Assembly: GCF_003434055.1 (NCBI RefSeq)
Contig: NZ_QVEX01000025.1
Coordinates: 323 to 55,044 of the forward strand
Source of the DNA: Enterocloster aldenensis
GTDB lineage: Bacteria > Bacillota > Clostridia > Lachnospirales > Lachnospiraceae
Length of the DNA: 54,722 nucleotides
Reading direction: 5' to 3'
The notes under the pieces were generated by a model. The model was not told where the DNA came from. It made no database searches and saw nothing but the letters and a program-made list of their open reading frames with translations. The position numbers and the translations under genes are program-made. Below are positions 15,808 through 25,510 of this stretch, piece by piece (the first letter of the stretch is position 1; every line of letters starts with the position of its first letter).

Positions 15808-16119
15808 ATGGATACCGTAATCAATAAGTTATGGGAGATAGAAGAAGCAGCCGGCGCCATTACGGATGAGGCGAATGTGCGCAAGAAAGCATTTGCCAAA
15901 GAGATGGAAGACAAAACTGCCTCTTTTGATGCCGGCCTTGAACAGGAAACCGCCCGCAGGATTGCTGATATCGGGCATAAGATGGAAGCAGATATGGAAG
16001 CCATGCTTGCCCGGCAGAAATCGGATTTTGAGACACTTCTTAAACAATTGGAAGACAATTACAACCGTTATCATGCAGCGTATGCAGATGCCCTGTTCCA
16101 GAAAATGATAAAGGAGTGA
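15808..16119 (+). CDS. V/A-type ATPase peripheral stalk subunit G/H
   Basis: A 103-residue, almost entirely helical, charged protein rich in Glu, Lys and Ala, with a long coiled coil at about 20-85. Position as first gene of a V/A-ATPase operon, length and composition match the NtpF/AhaH-type stalk subunit that pairs with subunit E to hold the catalytic head to the membrane part. Individual subunits of this type diverge strongly, so the call rests on context. The start at 15808 has AAAGGAGGAGC. It is followed four bases later by the subunit C gene. Confidence 0.75.
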   Translation: MDTVINKLWEIEEAAGAITDEANVRKKAFAKEMEDKTASFDAGLEQETARRIADIGHKMEADMEAMLARQKSDFETLLKQLEDNYNRYHAAYADALFQKMIKE

Positions 16120-16123
16120 GCGT

Positions 16124-17143
16124 ATGGGCAGCCTGATTACCTATAGCGGCATTGCTACCAAGGTGAAGGCCATGGAGCGTTGGCGTATTAAGGATGGACA
16201 GTTTGAAGAGATGGCGTCCCTGGAAAGCGTGCCTGAAGCAGTGGATTACCTGCGCCGCTTCCTTCCTTACAGGGAGATATTCGATGAGCTGGAGGAAAAG
16301 GACATGCACAGGGCCAGTATTGAGCAGCGTCTGAATCTTTCACAGTACAGGGATTTCGCAAAGCTGTATAAGTTTGCAAACATGAACCAGAGACGTTTCC
16401 TGGACCTGTATTTCATGCACTATGAGATAAGTATCATAAAGACCTGCCTGAGGAACGCGGTGGGACATAGGGAACAGCGTCAGGACCTGTCCATGTTCAG
16501 GGACTTTTTTGAACGCCATTCCAGCATTGACTTAATTCTTTTGTCCCAGTCCGGTTCAATGGCGGAATTTGTGGGCAACCTGAAAGGGTCGCCGTATCAT
16601 GAACCGTTAAGCCGCATGCTTGAGGATGGCAGGGCCAGCCTGCCGGCCTGTGAGACGGCCCTGGATATGCTTTACTTCAGGACCATGTGGAAGATAAAGG
16701 ACAAGTATCTGTCCAAGGAGGAACGTAAGATCCTGGCCCAGTGCTTTGGTACCAGGATGGATATGCTGAACCTTGAGTGGATCTGCCGTTCCAAGAAATT
16801 TTACCAGCTTTCACCGGGAGAGATATATGCCATGCTGATTCCCATACAGCTCCATCTGACCAAGGGGGAAATCAATAAGATGGCTGAGGCCGAGACCCTT
16901 CCCCAGCTCTATGAGCTGATACGCGCAAGCTGGTATGGGAAGCTGGATGTCATCCGCCAGTCAGAGGAACCGGACCTGGACCATCTGACATTTGAAATTA
17001 TTGACAGGATCTACCAGACGACCAGAAGAAACGACCCATACTCCATTGCCATACTGAACTCCTATCTTTACTTTAAGGAGAGGGAGATTGCACATATCAT
17101 CAATACCATTGAAAAAATACGGTATGGCCTGGCGGCAAATTGA
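16124..17143 (+). CDS. V/A-type ATPase subunit C
   Basis: A 339-residue helical protein of the V-ATPase subunit C/d type (NtpC/AtpC), the socket that joins the rotor axle (D/F) to the membrane K ring. Typical features are the N-terminal Y-x3-KVKAM segment, a repeated three-helix-bundle pattern with FLDLYFMHYEISIIKTCLRN, and a C-terminal YSIAILNSYLYFKEREI helix with INTIEKIRYGL, a well-conserved end in this family. The start at 16124 has AAAGGAGTGAGC. It is placed second in the operon, before I and K, unlike the order in Enterococcus hirae. Confidence 0.88.
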   Translation: MGSLITYSGIATKVKAMERWRIKDGQFEEMASLESVPEAVDYLRRFLPYREIFDELEEKDMHRASIEQRLNLSQYRDFAKLYKFANMNQRRFLDLYFMHYEISIIKTCLRNAVGHREQRQDLSMFRDFFERHSSIDLILLSQSGSMAEFVGNLKGSPYHEPLSRMLEDGRASLPACETALDMLYFRTMWKIKDKYLSKEERKILAQCFGTRMDMLNLEWICRSKKFYQLSPGEIYAMLIPIQLHLTKGEINKMAEAETLPQLYELIRASWYGKLDVIRQSEEPDLDHLTFEIIDRIYQTTRRNDPYSIAILNSYLYFKEREIAHIINTIEKIRYGLAAN

Positions 17144-17160
17144 CTAAAGGGGGTTAAGAC

Positions 17161-19101
17161 GTGATTGAGAAAATGAAATTCCTGAGTATTACCGGTCCCA
17201 AGGCGGACATTGACCGGGTGGTGTGTACCTATCTGTCCAGATATGAGATCCACCTGGAAAACGCCCTGTCGGAACTCAAGACGGTTAAGGACCTGCGGCC
17301 CTATATTGAGTCCAATCCTTATAAGGAGGAGCTTGCAAAGGCAGGGGAGCTGGTGGAAAGCTACCATGAGCTGCTGCCCGGACACACGGACCGGAAGCTT
17401 AAGCTGGAGGACGCGGTGGACCTGATCCATGCGCTGGACAGTGAACTTAAGGCGCTGACCGATAAAAAGAGCGGTCTTGTGGAGCAGAGGGATGAGCTGC
17501 AGGCATCCAAGGACAAGGTGGCTCCGTTTAACGGGCTTAATTATGATGTGAAGAAGATACTTGGATTCCGGTTCATGAAGTTCAGGTTCGGCCGTATTTC
17601 CAGGGAGTATTATGAAAAGTTTTACGCCTATGTGTATGACAGCATTGACACGGTGATGTTTAAGTGTGAGGAAAATGACGAGTATGTGTGGGTGGTATAT
17701 TTTGTGCCTGAAAAGCTGGCGGATAAGATAGACGCCATCTATGCATCCATGCATTTTGAGCGCTGTTATCTTCCGGATGAATATGAGGGGACGCCGGTGG
17801 AGGCCGGTCATATACTGGATGACCGCATCAGCGCCTTCCAGAAGCAGATTGACGCCATTGACAAGGAGATTGTGGAGGCCATCAGCAACAGGAAGGACGA
17901 ACTGGTGGCGGCCTATTCCACGGTGCGGACATTTTCCACTAATTTTGATGTGCGCAAGATGGCAGCGGTCACCAAGCATGACCGCCATAATTTCTATATC
18001 CTGTGCGGGTGGATGACCCAGAAGGACGCGGCGGCGTTCCAGAAGGAGATTGAACGGGATGAGGACACGTTCTGTATTATTGAGGATGACCATAATAATA
18101 TCATGAGCAATCCTCCCACCAAGATGAAGAATCCAGGCCTGTTCAGACCTTTTGAGATGTATGTGGAGATGTATGGGCTTCCCTCCTATAATGAGCTGGA
18201 CCCCACCATCCTGATCGGCATTACCTATTCCATCCTGTTCGGCTTCATGTTCGGGGACGCGGGACAGGGCCTGTGCCTGCTTATCGGTGGATACCTGCTG
18301 TACCGTTTCAAGAAGGTGCGGCTGGCAGGCATCATATCCTGCTGCGGTGTGTTTTCCACTATATTCGGTTTCCTGTTTGGCAGTATCTTCGGGTTTGAGG
18401 ATATAATCGAAGCTGTCTGGCTCAGGCCCCAGGAAGCCATGGTGGACCTTCCCTTTATCGGCAGGCTGAACACGGTGTTCGTGGTGGCTGTGGCCATCGG
18501 CATGGGAATCATCCTGATGTGTATGGTGCTCAACATCATCAACAGCGTCCGTTCCCATGATACAGAGAAGATTTACTTTGACACCAACGGCGTGGCCGGG
18601 TTTGTGTTTTATCTTGCCCTGACCGCCGTACTGGCCCTTTATATGACGGGCAATGCGCTTCCTGCCACGGTCATACTGGTTGTCATGTTCCTGATACCGT
18701 TAATCATCATGTTCTTTAAGGAACCGCTTACGGCCATTGTGGAGAAGAAGTCGGAACGGATAGAAGGCGGCTTGGGTATGTTCATTACCCAGGGGATATT
18801 TGAACTGTTTGAGGTGCTTTTAAGCTATTTTTCCAACACCCTTTCCTTTGTCCGTGTGGGCGCGTTTGCGGTGAGCCATGCTGCCATGATGCAGGTGGTG
18901 CTGATGCTTGCAGGCGCGGAGGCGGGAGGAAACACCAACTGGGCCGTGGTTATCGGCGGCAACCTGTTTGTGTGCGCAATGGAGGGCCTGATTGTAGGGA
19001 TCCAGGTACTCCGTCTGGAATATTATGAGCTGTTCAGCCGGTTCTACCGCGGAAGCGGCCGGGCATTTGAACCATATGGAAAAGCTGCCGGAGAGCAGTA
19101 A
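17161..19101 (+). CDS. V/A-type ATPase subunit I
   Basis: A 646-residue two-part protein. The N-terminal half (about 1-330) is cytoplasmic with long coiled coils (around 65-115 and 220-260). The C-terminal half has about seven to eight membrane helices and carries the conserved GDAGQG motif near 385 and LSFVRVGAFAVSHA near 560, whose Arg faces the rotor-ring carboxylate during ion passage. It is the stator through which H+ or Na+ moves. Length is usual for bacterial NtpI. The GTG start at 17161 follows AAAGGGGG. It precedes the ring subunit K. Confidence 0.95.
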   Translation: MIEKMKFLSITGPKADIDRVVCTYLSRYEIHLENALSELKTVKDLRPYIESNPYKEELAKAGELVESYHELLPGHTDRKLKLEDAVDLIHALDSELKALTDKKSGLVEQRDELQASKDKVAPFNGLNYDVKKILGFRFMKFRFGRISREYYEKFYAYVYDSIDTVMFKCEENDEYVWVVYFVPEKLADKIDAIYASMHFERCYLPDEYEGTPVEAGHILDDRISAFQKQIDAIDKEIVEAISNRKDELVAAYSTVRTFSTNFDVRKMAAVTKHDRHNFYILCGWMTQKDAAAFQKEIERDEDTFCIIEDDHNNIMSNPPTKMKNPGLFRPFEMYVEMYGLPSYNELDPTILIGITYSILFGFMFGDAGQGLCLLIGGYLLYRFKKVRLAGIISCCGVFSTIFGFLFGSIFGFEDIIEAVWLRPQEAMVDLPFIGRLNTVFVVAVAIGMGIILMCMVLNIINSVRSHDTEKIYFDTNGVAGFVFYLALTAVLALYMTGNALPATVILVVMFLIPLIIMFFKEPLTAIVEKKSERIEGGLGMFITQGIFELFEVLLSYFSNTLSFVRVGAFAVSHAAMMQVVLMLAGAEAGGNTNWAVVIGGNLFVCAMEGLIVGIQVLRLEYYELFSRFYRGSGRAFEPYGKAAGEQ

Positions 19102-19168
19102 ACATAAAAAACTGCCGGGACACTGGCATATGCCAGACGGGCCGGAGATTAAAAAGGAGAAATGAGAT

Positions 19169-19603
19169 ATGAGTTTATTAGTTAAGATTACACTGAGCGC
19201 AGCACTGATTTTGAGTATTGCAGTACCATTTGGGGCATTTGCAGCAGGGGAAAAGACAAAGGGGCGTTATAAGACAGCGCTGGCAGCCAACCTGTTCCTG
19301 TTCTTTGGCACCATGGTCTTTGCGGCGGTTGTCATGTTTTCCGGTAATGCCCAGGCAGCAGAGGCAGGGGCCCAGGCAGCCGGCCCGTCCGCGGCAGGCA
19401 TGGGATATCTTTCAGCTGCCCTTTCAACCGGACTTTCCTGCCTGGGCGGCGGCATCGCGGTATCAGCTGCGGCCAGCGCTGCCCTTGGGGCAATCAGTGA
19501 GGACAGCTCCATTCTTGGTAAATCATTAATCTTCGTAGGTCTTGCCGAAGGTGTGTGTCTGTATGGCCTGATCATTTCCTTTATGATCCTGGGCAAGCTG
19601 TAA
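19169..19603 (+). CDS. V/A-type ATPase subunit K (membrane rotor ring)
   Basis: A 144-residue proteolipid with two helical hairpins: helices at about 5-25, 38-60, 78-106 and 118-142. Only the second hairpin has the ion-binding Glu (FVGLAEGVCLYGL); the first has none, as in other 16 kDa type V-ATPase K proteins that arose by duplication. The Gln and Thr residues that complete the Na+ site in E. hirae NtpK are not apparent next to this Glu, hinting at proton coupling, but that is inference. A Gly/Ala-rich loop joins the hairpins. The start at 19169 has AAAAGGAG. It forms the ring turned by ATP hydrolysis. Confidence 0.92.
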   Translation: MSLLVKITLSAALILSIAVPFGAFAAGEKTKGRYKTALAANLFLFFGTMVFAAVVMFSGNAQAAEAGAQAAGPSAAGMGYLSAALSTGLSCLGGGIAVSAAASAALGAISEDSSILGKSLIFVGLAEGVCLYGLIISFMILGKL

Positions 19604-19607
19604 GTCT

Positions 19608-19916
19608 ATGAAGATGTACCTTATCAGCGACAATGTGGACACCCTGACCGGGATGCGCCTGGCCGGGGTGGAGGGAGCCGTGGTCCATGAGAGGGAAGCG
19701 CTTAAGAATGAGCTGGATAAGGTCCTGGCCGATAAATCCATTGGCATCATCCTGCTGACAGAGAAGTTTGGCAGGGAGTTCCCGGAGATAATCGATGATG
19801 TGAAGCTGGAGAGGAAACTTCCGCTGATCATCGAAATCCCGGACCGCCATGGAACCGGCCGCAAGCCGGACTTTATCACCTCCTATGTGAACGAGGCCAT
19901 CGGACTGAAACTGTAA
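19608..19916 (+). CDS. V/A-type ATPase subunit F
   Basis: A 102-residue protein with the Rossmann-like subunit F fold (NtpG in Enterococcus): MYLISDNVDTLTGMRLAG at the start, GIILLTEKF in the middle, and PLIIEIPDRHG before the C-terminal helix. It sits on the central axle with subunit D and modulates ATP hydrolysis. The ATG at 19608 lies five bases after the subunit K stop with little SD, so translation is probably coupled. Confidence 0.92.
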   Translation: MKMYLISDNVDTLTGMRLAGVEGAVVHEREALKNELDKVLADKSIGIILLTEKFGREFPEIIDDVKLERKLPLIIEIPDRHGTGRKPDFITSYVNEAIGLKL

Positions 19917-19970
19917 GCAGGGTTCAGACATATCTGAACGCATAAGAATAGAGAAAGCAGGTGAGGCAGC

Positions 19971-20552
19971 TTGACAACAGAGGAGAAGCTGAAGCATTTC
20001 CAGGATATCTGTATGGAGGATGCCAGGGAGCGCAGTGCCAGGATGCTGGACGACTATATGAAAGCCCTGGAGGGCGCCTATGAGGAACACACCGCTGACG
20101 CAAGACGGCGGGCCGACATGCAGGTGGAGGCAGAGACGGAGAAGCTGGAACGTGAGATTAATAAACGGCTGTCCATCGGGCAGCTGGACCTTAAGAGGGA
20201 ATTCAGCCGCAGGCAGGAGGAACTTAAGGATAAGCTGTTTGTGGAGCTTAAGGATAAGCTGGCTAATTTCATGGAGACCCAGGAATACCAGCGCCTTCTG
20301 GACCATCAGGTGAAGGCGGTTAAGGAGTTTGCGGGAGACGAGGAGCTGATTGTATATATGGATCCTTCCGATGTGGATAAAGTGCAGAGGATTGCGCTGC
20401 ATCACAACGCATCCATCAAAATCAGCGAATATTCCTTTAACGGCGGCACCAGGGCCGTGATTCCCGGTAAACATATACTGATTGACAATTCATTTGAGAC
20501 CAAGTTAAATGAGGCGCGTCATGCGTTCAAATTCGATTTAGGAGGTAAGTAA
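19971..20552 (+). CDS. V/A-type ATPase subunit E
   Basis: A 193-residue peripheral stalk subunit. The N-terminal half is a long charged coiled coil (about 5-105); the C-terminal half has a small globular domain ending with the conserved pattern GGxxxxxPGKHILIDNSFETKL near 160-185. Together with the G/H subunit it holds the A3B3 head. It starts with TTG at 19971 after AGGTGAGG; no ATG nearby has a better site. It ends one base before the subunit A GTG, so the two are coupled. Confidence 0.9.
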   Translation: MTTEEKLKHFQDICMEDARERSARMLDDYMKALEGAYEEHTADARRRADMQVEAETEKLEREINKRLSIGQLDLKREFSRRQEELKDKLFVELKDKLANFMETQEYQRLLDHQVKAVKEFAGDEELIVYMDPSDVDKVQRIALHHNASIKISEYSFNGGTRAVIPGKHILIDNSFETKLNEARHAFKFDLGGK

Positions 20553-20553
20553 A

Positions 20554-22320
20554 GTGGCTAAGACAGGTGTGATACACGGCATTAATGGTCCTGTCGTTTC
20601 CTTGCTGGGTGACCCGGGATTCCAGATGAATGAAATGGTTTATGTGGGAGCGGAGAACCTGGTGGGCGAGGTCATCGGACTTACTTCAGGTAAAACAACG
20701 GTTCAGGTGTATGAGGAGACCAGCGGCATCAGGCCCGGTGAAACCGTGACCGGTACGGGCGCGCCCGTGTCCGTTACCCTGGCCCCGGGAATCCTCAGCA
20801 ACATATTTGACGGAATTGAGCGTCCCTTAAGCGAGATTGCTAAGGGGAGCGGTTATTACATCAGCCGCGGCATATCCGTGGACAGCCTGGATACATCCAG
20901 GAAGTGGGATACGCATATGGTGGTAAAAAAAGGCGACCGCCTGATGCCGGGAACCATCATCGCCGAGGTGCCGGAGACAAGGGCCATTACCCACAAGGTG
21001 ATGGTGCCCCCGGATGTGGAAGGTTATGTCCTTGAGGCTGTGCCGGACGGACAGTATACCATTGAGGAGACGCTGCTTACCGTGCAGCTGATGGACGGGT
21101 CGGAGAAAACGCTTACCATGACCCAGAAATGGCCCATCCGTATCCCACGGCCCACGGCCAAGCGTTTTCCGGCCGTAAAGCCGCTGATTACGGGACAGCG
21201 TATCCTGGATACCATGTTCCCCCTGGCAAAGGGCGGCACGGCAGCCATTCCCGGGGGATTCGGGACCGGCAAGACCATGACCCAGCACCAGGTTGCCAAG
21301 TGGTCGGACGCGGACGTGATTATCTATATCGGCTGCGGGGAGCGCGGCAACGAGATGACCCAGGTTCTGGAGGAGTTCTCGGAACTGATTGACCCTAAGA
21401 CAGGCAATCCGTTGATGGACAGGACCACGCTGATTGCCAATACGTCCAACATGCCCGTGGCTGCCCGTGAGGCCAGCCTGTATTCCGGCCTGACCCTGGC
21501 AGAATATTACAGGGACATGGGCTATCATGTGGCTATCATGGCAGATTCCACCTCCAGATGGGCGGAGGCGCTGCGTGAGCTTTCGGGCCGTCTGGAGGAA
21601 ATGCCGGCAGAGGAAGGTTTCCCGGCATATCTTGCGTCCCGCCTGTCCGCGTTCTATGAGAGGGCCGGCATGATGCAGAACCTGAACGGGACCGAAGGCT
21701 CCGTGACCATTATCGGCGCTGTTTCCCCGCAGGGCGGGGATTTCTCCGAGCCTGTGACCATGAACACCAAACGTTTTGTGCGGTGCTTCTGGGGCCTGGA
21801 TAAATCCCTGGCCTACGCCAGGCATTTCCCGGCCATCCACTGGCTGACCAGCTACTCCGAGTACATCAACGACCTGGCGTCCTGGTACATGGATAATGTG
21901 GATAAGAAGTTTGTGGATTACCGCAACCGTTTAATGGCCCTGCTGACCCAGGAGAGCAGCCTGATGGAGATTGTCAAGCTGATTGGGGCGGACGTACTGC
22001 CGGATGACCAGAAGCTGGTGCTTGAGATTGCAAGGGTAATCCGTCTGGGCTTCCTGCAGCAGAACGCGTTCCATAAGGAAGATACATCCGTACCCCTGAT
22101 TAAGCAGTTCAAGATGATGGAAATCATCCTGTACCTGAATAAGAAGTGCAGGGCCCTGATTTCCATGGGCATGCCTGTGTCTGTGTTAAAGGAAGAAAAT
22201 ATTTTTGATAAAATCATATCCATTAAGTATGATGTGCCCAATGAACGCCTGGATATGTTTGATGATTATAAACAGCAGATTGATGCGTTCTATGACAGGG
22301 TAATGGAGAGGAACGCGTAA
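20554..22320 (+). CDS. V/A-type ATPase catalytic subunit A
   Basis: A 588-residue catalytic subunit that hydrolyses ATP in the V1 head. The P-loop GGFGTGKT lies near residues 231-238 after the A-specific bulge of about 100 residues, with GERGNEMT just downstream, the Walker B-type segment [11 protein letters not shown] and the [14 protein letters not shown] motif, all diagnostic for subunit A and not the F-type beta chain. The start is GTG at 20554 with TAAGGAGGTAAG overlapping the end of the E gene. Length is standard. The B subunit gene follows 14 bases later. Confidence 0.97.
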   Translation: MAKTGVIHGINGPVVSLLGDPGFQMNEMVYVGAENLVGEVIGLTSGKTTVQVYEETSGIRPGETVTGTGAPVSVTLAPGILSNIFDGIERPLSEIAKGSGYYISRGISVDSLDTSRKWDTHMVVKKGDRLMPGTIIAEVPETRAITHKVMVPPDVEGYVLEAVPDGQYTIEETLLTVQLMDGSEKTLTMTQKWPIRIPRPTAKRFPAVKPLITGQRILDTMFPLAKGGTAAIPGGFGTGKTMTQHQVAKWSDADVIIYIGCGERGNEMTQVLEEFSELIDPKTGNPLMDRTTLIANTSNMPVAAREASLYSGLTLAEYYRDMGYHVAIMADSTSRWAEALRELSGRLEEMPAEEGFPAYLASRLSAFYERAGMMQNLNGTEGSVTIIGAVSPQGGDFSEPVTMNTKRFVRCFWGLDKSLAYARHFPAIHWLTSYSEYINDLASWYMDNVDKKFVDYRNRLMALLTQESSLMEIVKLIGADVLPDDQKLVLEIARVIRLGFLQQNAFHKEDTSVPLIKQFKMMEIILYLNKKCRALISMGMPVSVLKEENIFDKIISIKYDVPNERLDMFDDYKQQIDAFYDRVMERNA

Positions 22321-22334
22321 AGGAGGACGGACAA

Positions 22335-23717
22335 ATGGCAATTGAATATTTAGGTTTAAGTGAAATCAATGGCCCGCTGGTCGTCCTTGAGGGCGTTCAG
22401 AATGCGGCTTTTGATGAGATTGTGGAGATGACGGTAAACGGCAGCACCCACAAGATCGGGCGTATTATTGAGATTTACGGGGATAAGGCAATCATCCAGG
22501 TCTTTGAGGGCACCGAGGGCATGGCCCTGCGCAATACCCATACAAGGCTTACCGGCCATCCCATGGAGATTGAAGTTTCCGAGGAAATGCTGGGGCGTAC
22601 TTTTAACGGTATCGGTCAGCCCATTGACGGGTTGGGCGACATCATATCCGATGTGAAGCTGGATATCAACGGAAAGCCTTTAAACCCGGTGACACGTGAG
22701 TACCCCAGGAACTATATCCGCACGGGCATCTCTGCCATTGACGGGCTTACAACCCTTATAAGGGGACAGAAACTGCCTATCTTCTCGGGCAACGGACTTC
22801 CCCACGACCAGCTGGCCGCCCAGATTGTGCAGCAGGCATCCCTGGGGGATAATTCGGATGAGAAGTTTGCGATTGTGTTCGGGGCCATGGGCGTTAAGTA
22901 TGATGTGGCTGATTTCTTCCGGCGTACCTTTGAGGAGAGCGGCGTGTCCGAACACGTGGCCATGTTCATCAACCTGGCCAATGACCCTGTGGTGGAGCGC
23001 CTGATCACGCCCAAGATAGCCCTGACCCTGGCGGAATACCTTGCATTTGAAAAAGGTATGCATATCCTGGTCATCCTGACCGACATGACCAGCTACGCAG
23101 AGGCGCTGCGGGAGGTGTCCTCATCCAAGGGCGAGATTCCTTCCAGGAAGGGATTCCCGGGGTATCTGTACAGTGACCTGGCTTCCCTTTACGAGAGGGC
23201 GGGCATCGTGGCAGGACGGCCCGGGTCCGTTACCCAGATTCCGATCCTCACCATGCCCAATGACGATATCACCCATCCCATCCCCGACCTGACCGGATAC
23301 ATCACAGAGGGGCAGATCGTACTGGACCGCCAGTTGAACGGCCAGTCCATCTATCCGCCCATCAATGTGCTGCCTTCCCTGTCCCGTCTGATGAAGGACG
23401 GTATCGGCGAGGGATATACAAGGGCCGACCATCAGGATGTGGCCAACCAGCTTTTCTCCTGCTATGCAAAGGTGGGGGATGCCAGGGCCCTTGCATCGGT
23501 TATCGGCGAGGATGAACTGTCTCCCACGGATAAGAAGTATCTTGTATTCGGCAGGGAGTTTGAAGAGAATTTCGTGGGCCAGGAACGTCACGAAAACAGG
23601 ACCGTTTTGGAGACGCTGGACATTGGCTGGAGGCTTCTTGGCATGCTGCCCAGGGAAGAGCTTGACCGTATTGACACTAAGATACTTGACCAGTTTTATA
23701 AGCCGGCAATAGAATGA
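22335..23717 (+). CDS. V/A-type ATPase regulatory subunit B
   Basis: A 460-residue non-catalytic partner of subunit A. It has the same barrel and core fold but lacks a Walker A motif at the P-loop position (the segment reads [15 protein letters not shown], as in NtpB). [36 protein letters not shown] and [21 protein letters not shown] are the B-subunit signature stretches. The start at 22335 has AAAGGAGG. It alternates with A in the head, and its nucleotide site is not catalytic. Confidence 0.97.
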   Translation: MAIEYLGLSEINGPLVVLEGVQNAAFDEIVEMTVNGSTHKIGRIIEIYGDKAIIQVFEGTEGMALRNTHTRLTGHPMEIEVSEEMLGRTFNGIGQPIDGLGDIISDVKLDINGKPLNPVTREYPRNYIRTGISAIDGLTTLIRGQKLPIFSGNGLPHDQLAAQIVQQASLGDNSDEKFAIVFGAMGVKYDVADFFRRTFEESGVSEHVAMFINLANDPVVERLITPKIALTLAEYLAFEKGMHILVILTDMTSYAEALREVSSSKGEIPSRKGFPGYLYSDLASLYERAGIVAGRPGSVTQIPILTMPNDDITHPIPDLTGYITEGQIVLDRQLNGQSIYPPINVLPSLSRLMKDGIGEGYTRADHQDVANQLFSCYAKVGDARALASVIGEDELSPTDKKYLVFGREFEENFVGQERHENRTVLETLDIGWRLLGMLPREELDRIDTKILDQFYKPAIE

Positions 23718-23742
23718 CATGGCAGCATAAGGAGTGATGTGA

Positions 23743-24360
23743 ATGGATCCAAATACATTTCCCACAAAAGGTAATCTGATTGCGGCCAAGAACTCACTGA
23801 ACCTGGCAAACATGGGCTATGGGCTTATGGATAAGAAGAGGAATATCCTGATCCGGGAGCTGATGGGCATGATTGACGAGGCAAAGGGCATCCAGTCCGA
23901 AATTGATTCCACGTTCCGGGCAGCCTATGCCGCGCTTCAGAAGGCCAACATTGAACTGGGCATTAACTATGTCCAGGAAATCGGAGCCTCCGTGCCAGTG
24001 GATGACAGGGTGAAGATTAAGGCCAGGAGCATCATGGGCACGGAGATTCCCCTGGTGCAGCACGAGGTAAGGCCGCTGGCCCTGACGTATGGGTTTTATA
24101 ACACCACGGAGTCACTGGACGAGGCCCGATACCATTTTGAAAAGGTGAAGGAACTGACCATCAAGCTGTCCATGGTGGAGAATTCCGCCTACCGCCTGGC
24201 CAACTCCATTAAGAAGACCCAGAAGAGGGCCAATGCCCTTAAGAATATCACGATTCCCCATTATACTGAGTTGAGCAAATCCATCTCGGATGCCCTGGAG
24301 GAAAAGGAGAGGGAGGAGTTTACCAGGCTCAAGGTGATTAAGAGGAATAAAGGGGAGTAG
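23743..24360 (+). CDS. V/A-type ATPase subunit D (central axle)
   Basis: A 205-residue rotor axle subunit formed of two long antiparallel helices. Conserved features are the N-terminal PTKGNLIAAKNSLNLANMGYGLMDKKRNIL region and the C-terminal KKTQKRANALKNITIPHY segment, both strong D-subunit marks; the basic tail is normal. The start at 23743 has TAAGGAG. It is last in the ATPase operon. No further ATPase genes follow, so the nine genes appear to give a full enzyme. Confidence 0.95.
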   Translation: MDPNTFPTKGNLIAAKNSLNLANMGYGLMDKKRNILIRELMGMIDEAKGIQSEIDSTFRAAYAALQKANIELGINYVQEIGASVPVDDRVKIKARSIMGTEIPLVQHEVRPLALTYGFYNTTESLDEARYHFEKVKELTIKLSMVENSAYRLANSIKKTQKRANALKNITIPHYTELSKSISDALEEKEREEFTRLKVIKRNKGE

Positions 24361-24439
24361 GATAAATGTAGGGAAGAGGGGGATAATATGAGGGGGTTTT
24401 TGGGATGGTTTTGTGTGGGATTCCGGTAAGGAGGTTTGT

Positions 24440-24820
24440 GTGTATACATTTGAGGAATTGAAGGGGATTACGGCTAAGCTCCGGTCGGAGGAAGGGTGTC
24501 CCTGGGATAGGGAGCAGACGTTTGGGAGCCTGAAGAAGCATCTGGCATCTGAGGCTGAGGAAGTGTTCCAGGCTGTGGACAATGGGGATATGGAGAATCT
24601 GTGTGAGGAGCTTGGGGATGTGCTGTTCCAGGTCATGATTAACAGCCAGATTGCAAGTGAGCATGGATGCTTTACCATTGAGGATGTAATTGACGGTATA
24701 TGCAGTAAAATGGTGCGAAGACACCCCCACGTCTTTGGAAATGTTAAGATAAATTCAGTGGAGGAAGGGACCGCTCTCTGGAATCAGATAAAAATGCAGG
24801 AAAAAGCCAAAAAACCTTGA
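24440..24820 (+). CDS. mazG: MazG-family nucleoside triphosphate pyrophosphohydrolase
   Basis: A 126-residue single MazG domain that removes pyrophosphate from (d)NTPs. The N-terminal CPWDREQTFGSLKKHLASEAEE motif and the later LCEELGDVLFQV supply the Mg2+-binding EExxE and ExxD acidic residues; VRRHPHVFG closes the domain. The GTG at 24440 is chosen because AAGGAGG (24428-24434) lies just before it; an upstream GTG at 24413 has no SD. In Bacillus it is fused to a methylase (YabN) and sits at the same place in the block HU-yabO-yabP-yabQ-divIC. The 80-base gap after the ATPase operon is unusually G-rich. Confidence 0.85.
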   Translation: MYTFEELKGITAKLRSEEGCPWDREQTFGSLKKHLASEAEEVFQAVDNGDMENLCEELGDVLFQVMINSQIASEHGCFTIEDVIDGICSKMVRRHPHVFGNVKINSVEEGTALWNQIKMQEKAKKP

Positions 24821-24845
24821 CAAATCAAAGCAAAAAGGCTATAAA
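24817..24845 (+). promoter_or_regulatory. Sigma-A promoter of the HU gene
   Basis: TTGACA (24817-24822) and TATAAA (24840-24845) are 17 bp apart. The -35 overlaps the mazG stop. Strong expression of HU is expected. Confidence 0.85.
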
Positions 24846-24920
24846 TGATTAAGTATACCAGACATTAATTAAGTAATGAATCCGGGAGGTTCCCGGGACT
24901 ATATTCAGGAGGACAAATTG

Positions 24921-25196
24921 ATGAACAAGACAGAATTAATCGCAGCAGTTGCTGAGAAGGCAGAACTTTCCAAGAAAGATGCAGAGAAGGCTGTTAAGGC
25001 TTTCACTGATGCAGTAGCAGAAGAACTTGTAAAGGGCGGCAAAGTACAGCTGGTTGGCTTTGGTACTTTCGAGGTTGCTGAGAGGGCTGCTAGAGAGGGT
25101 AGGAATCCTAAGACTGGTAACGCTATGCCTATCCCTGCTTCCAAGACACCAAAGTTCAAAGCGGGCAAGGCACTGAAGGATGAGGTTAACAAATAA
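24921..25196 (+). CDS. HU family DNA-binding protein
   Basis: A 91-residue nucleoid protein of the HU/IHF type, binding bent DNA as a dimer. It begins [20 protein letters not shown] and has the classic [21 protein letters not shown] arm region with the DNA-intercalating Pro in [21 protein letters not shown]. The start at 24921 has AGGAGG. It is the only chromosomal histone-like gene in the window, with codons different from its neighbours (many AAG, GCA and GTT), consistent with high expression. The rqcP gene follows four bases after its stop. Confidence 0.95.
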   Translation: MNKTELIAAVAEKAELSKKDAEKAVKAFTDAVAEELVKGGKVQLVGFGTFEVAERAAREGRNPKTGNAMPIPASKTPKFKAGKALKDEVNK

Positions 25197-25199
25197 TTC

Positions 25200-25439
25200 A
25201 TGAGACTGGACAAGTTTCTCAAGGTTTCCCGTCTGATTAAGCGCAGGACCATTGCCAATGAGGCCTGTGATGCAGGCCGTGTGCTGGTGAATGATAAGCC
25301 GGCCAAGGCTTCCCTGAATGTGAAGGCAGGGGATATGATTGAGATTCAGTTTGGCGCCAAGGCTGTTAAGGTCGAGGTCCTGGACGTGCAGGAAACCGTG
25401 AAAAAGGATGAAGCCAAAGAGCTTTACCGTTATATCTGA
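25200..25439 (+). CDS. rqcP: S4-domain RNA-binding protein RqcP (YabO)
   Basis: A 79-residue protein consisting of one S4 domain (RLDKFLKVSRLIKRRTIANE, then VNDKPAKASLNVKAGDMI). In Bacillus this protein (RqcP/YabO) helps RqcH add alanine tails to stalled chains on the 50S subunit. Position between HU and yabP repeats the Bacillus order. The ATG at 25200 has little SD, four bases after the HU stop, so it is probably coupled. RqcH itself is not in the window. Confidence 0.9.
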   Translation: MRLDKFLKVSRLIKRRTIANEACDAGRVLVNDKPAKASLNVKAGDMIEIQFGAKAVKVEVLDVQETVKKDEAKELYRYI

Positions 25440-25460
25440 GATAAAAGGCATAGAATGGCC

Positions 25461-25508
25461 AACCTCCCCATATATTTAACTTAGGTTAGATATATGGGGA
25501 GGTTTTTT
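25461..25508 (+). terminator. Intrinsic terminator that also hides the yabP ribosome binding site
   Basis: A 15 bp perfect stem (25461-25475 with 25490-25504), extended by five more pairs to a TTAG tetraloop (25481-25484), ends in T25503-T25508. The 3' arm contains GGGGAGG (25496-25502), the only SD of yabP, whose ATG is at 25511. The hairpin should stop transcription and, if read through, mask translation. Confidence 0.85.
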
Positions 25509-25510
25509 GT

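Noticed and set aside
17068..18558. Long antisense frame (about 496 codons) opposite ATPase subunits C and I
   Set aside because: It mirrors two conserved genes with good starts; its His/Leu-rich product is what codon bias on the other strand yields, and it has no ribosome site. Similar antisense frames at 20827-21840, 30259-31230 and 30519-31544 were dropped for the same reason.
25429..25456. Sigma-E promoter for yabP
   Set aside because: CATAGAAT (25449-25456) is close to the -10 consensus, but the -35-like TTATATC ends 12 bases before it, short of the usual 13-15, and the transcript would still include the terminator.
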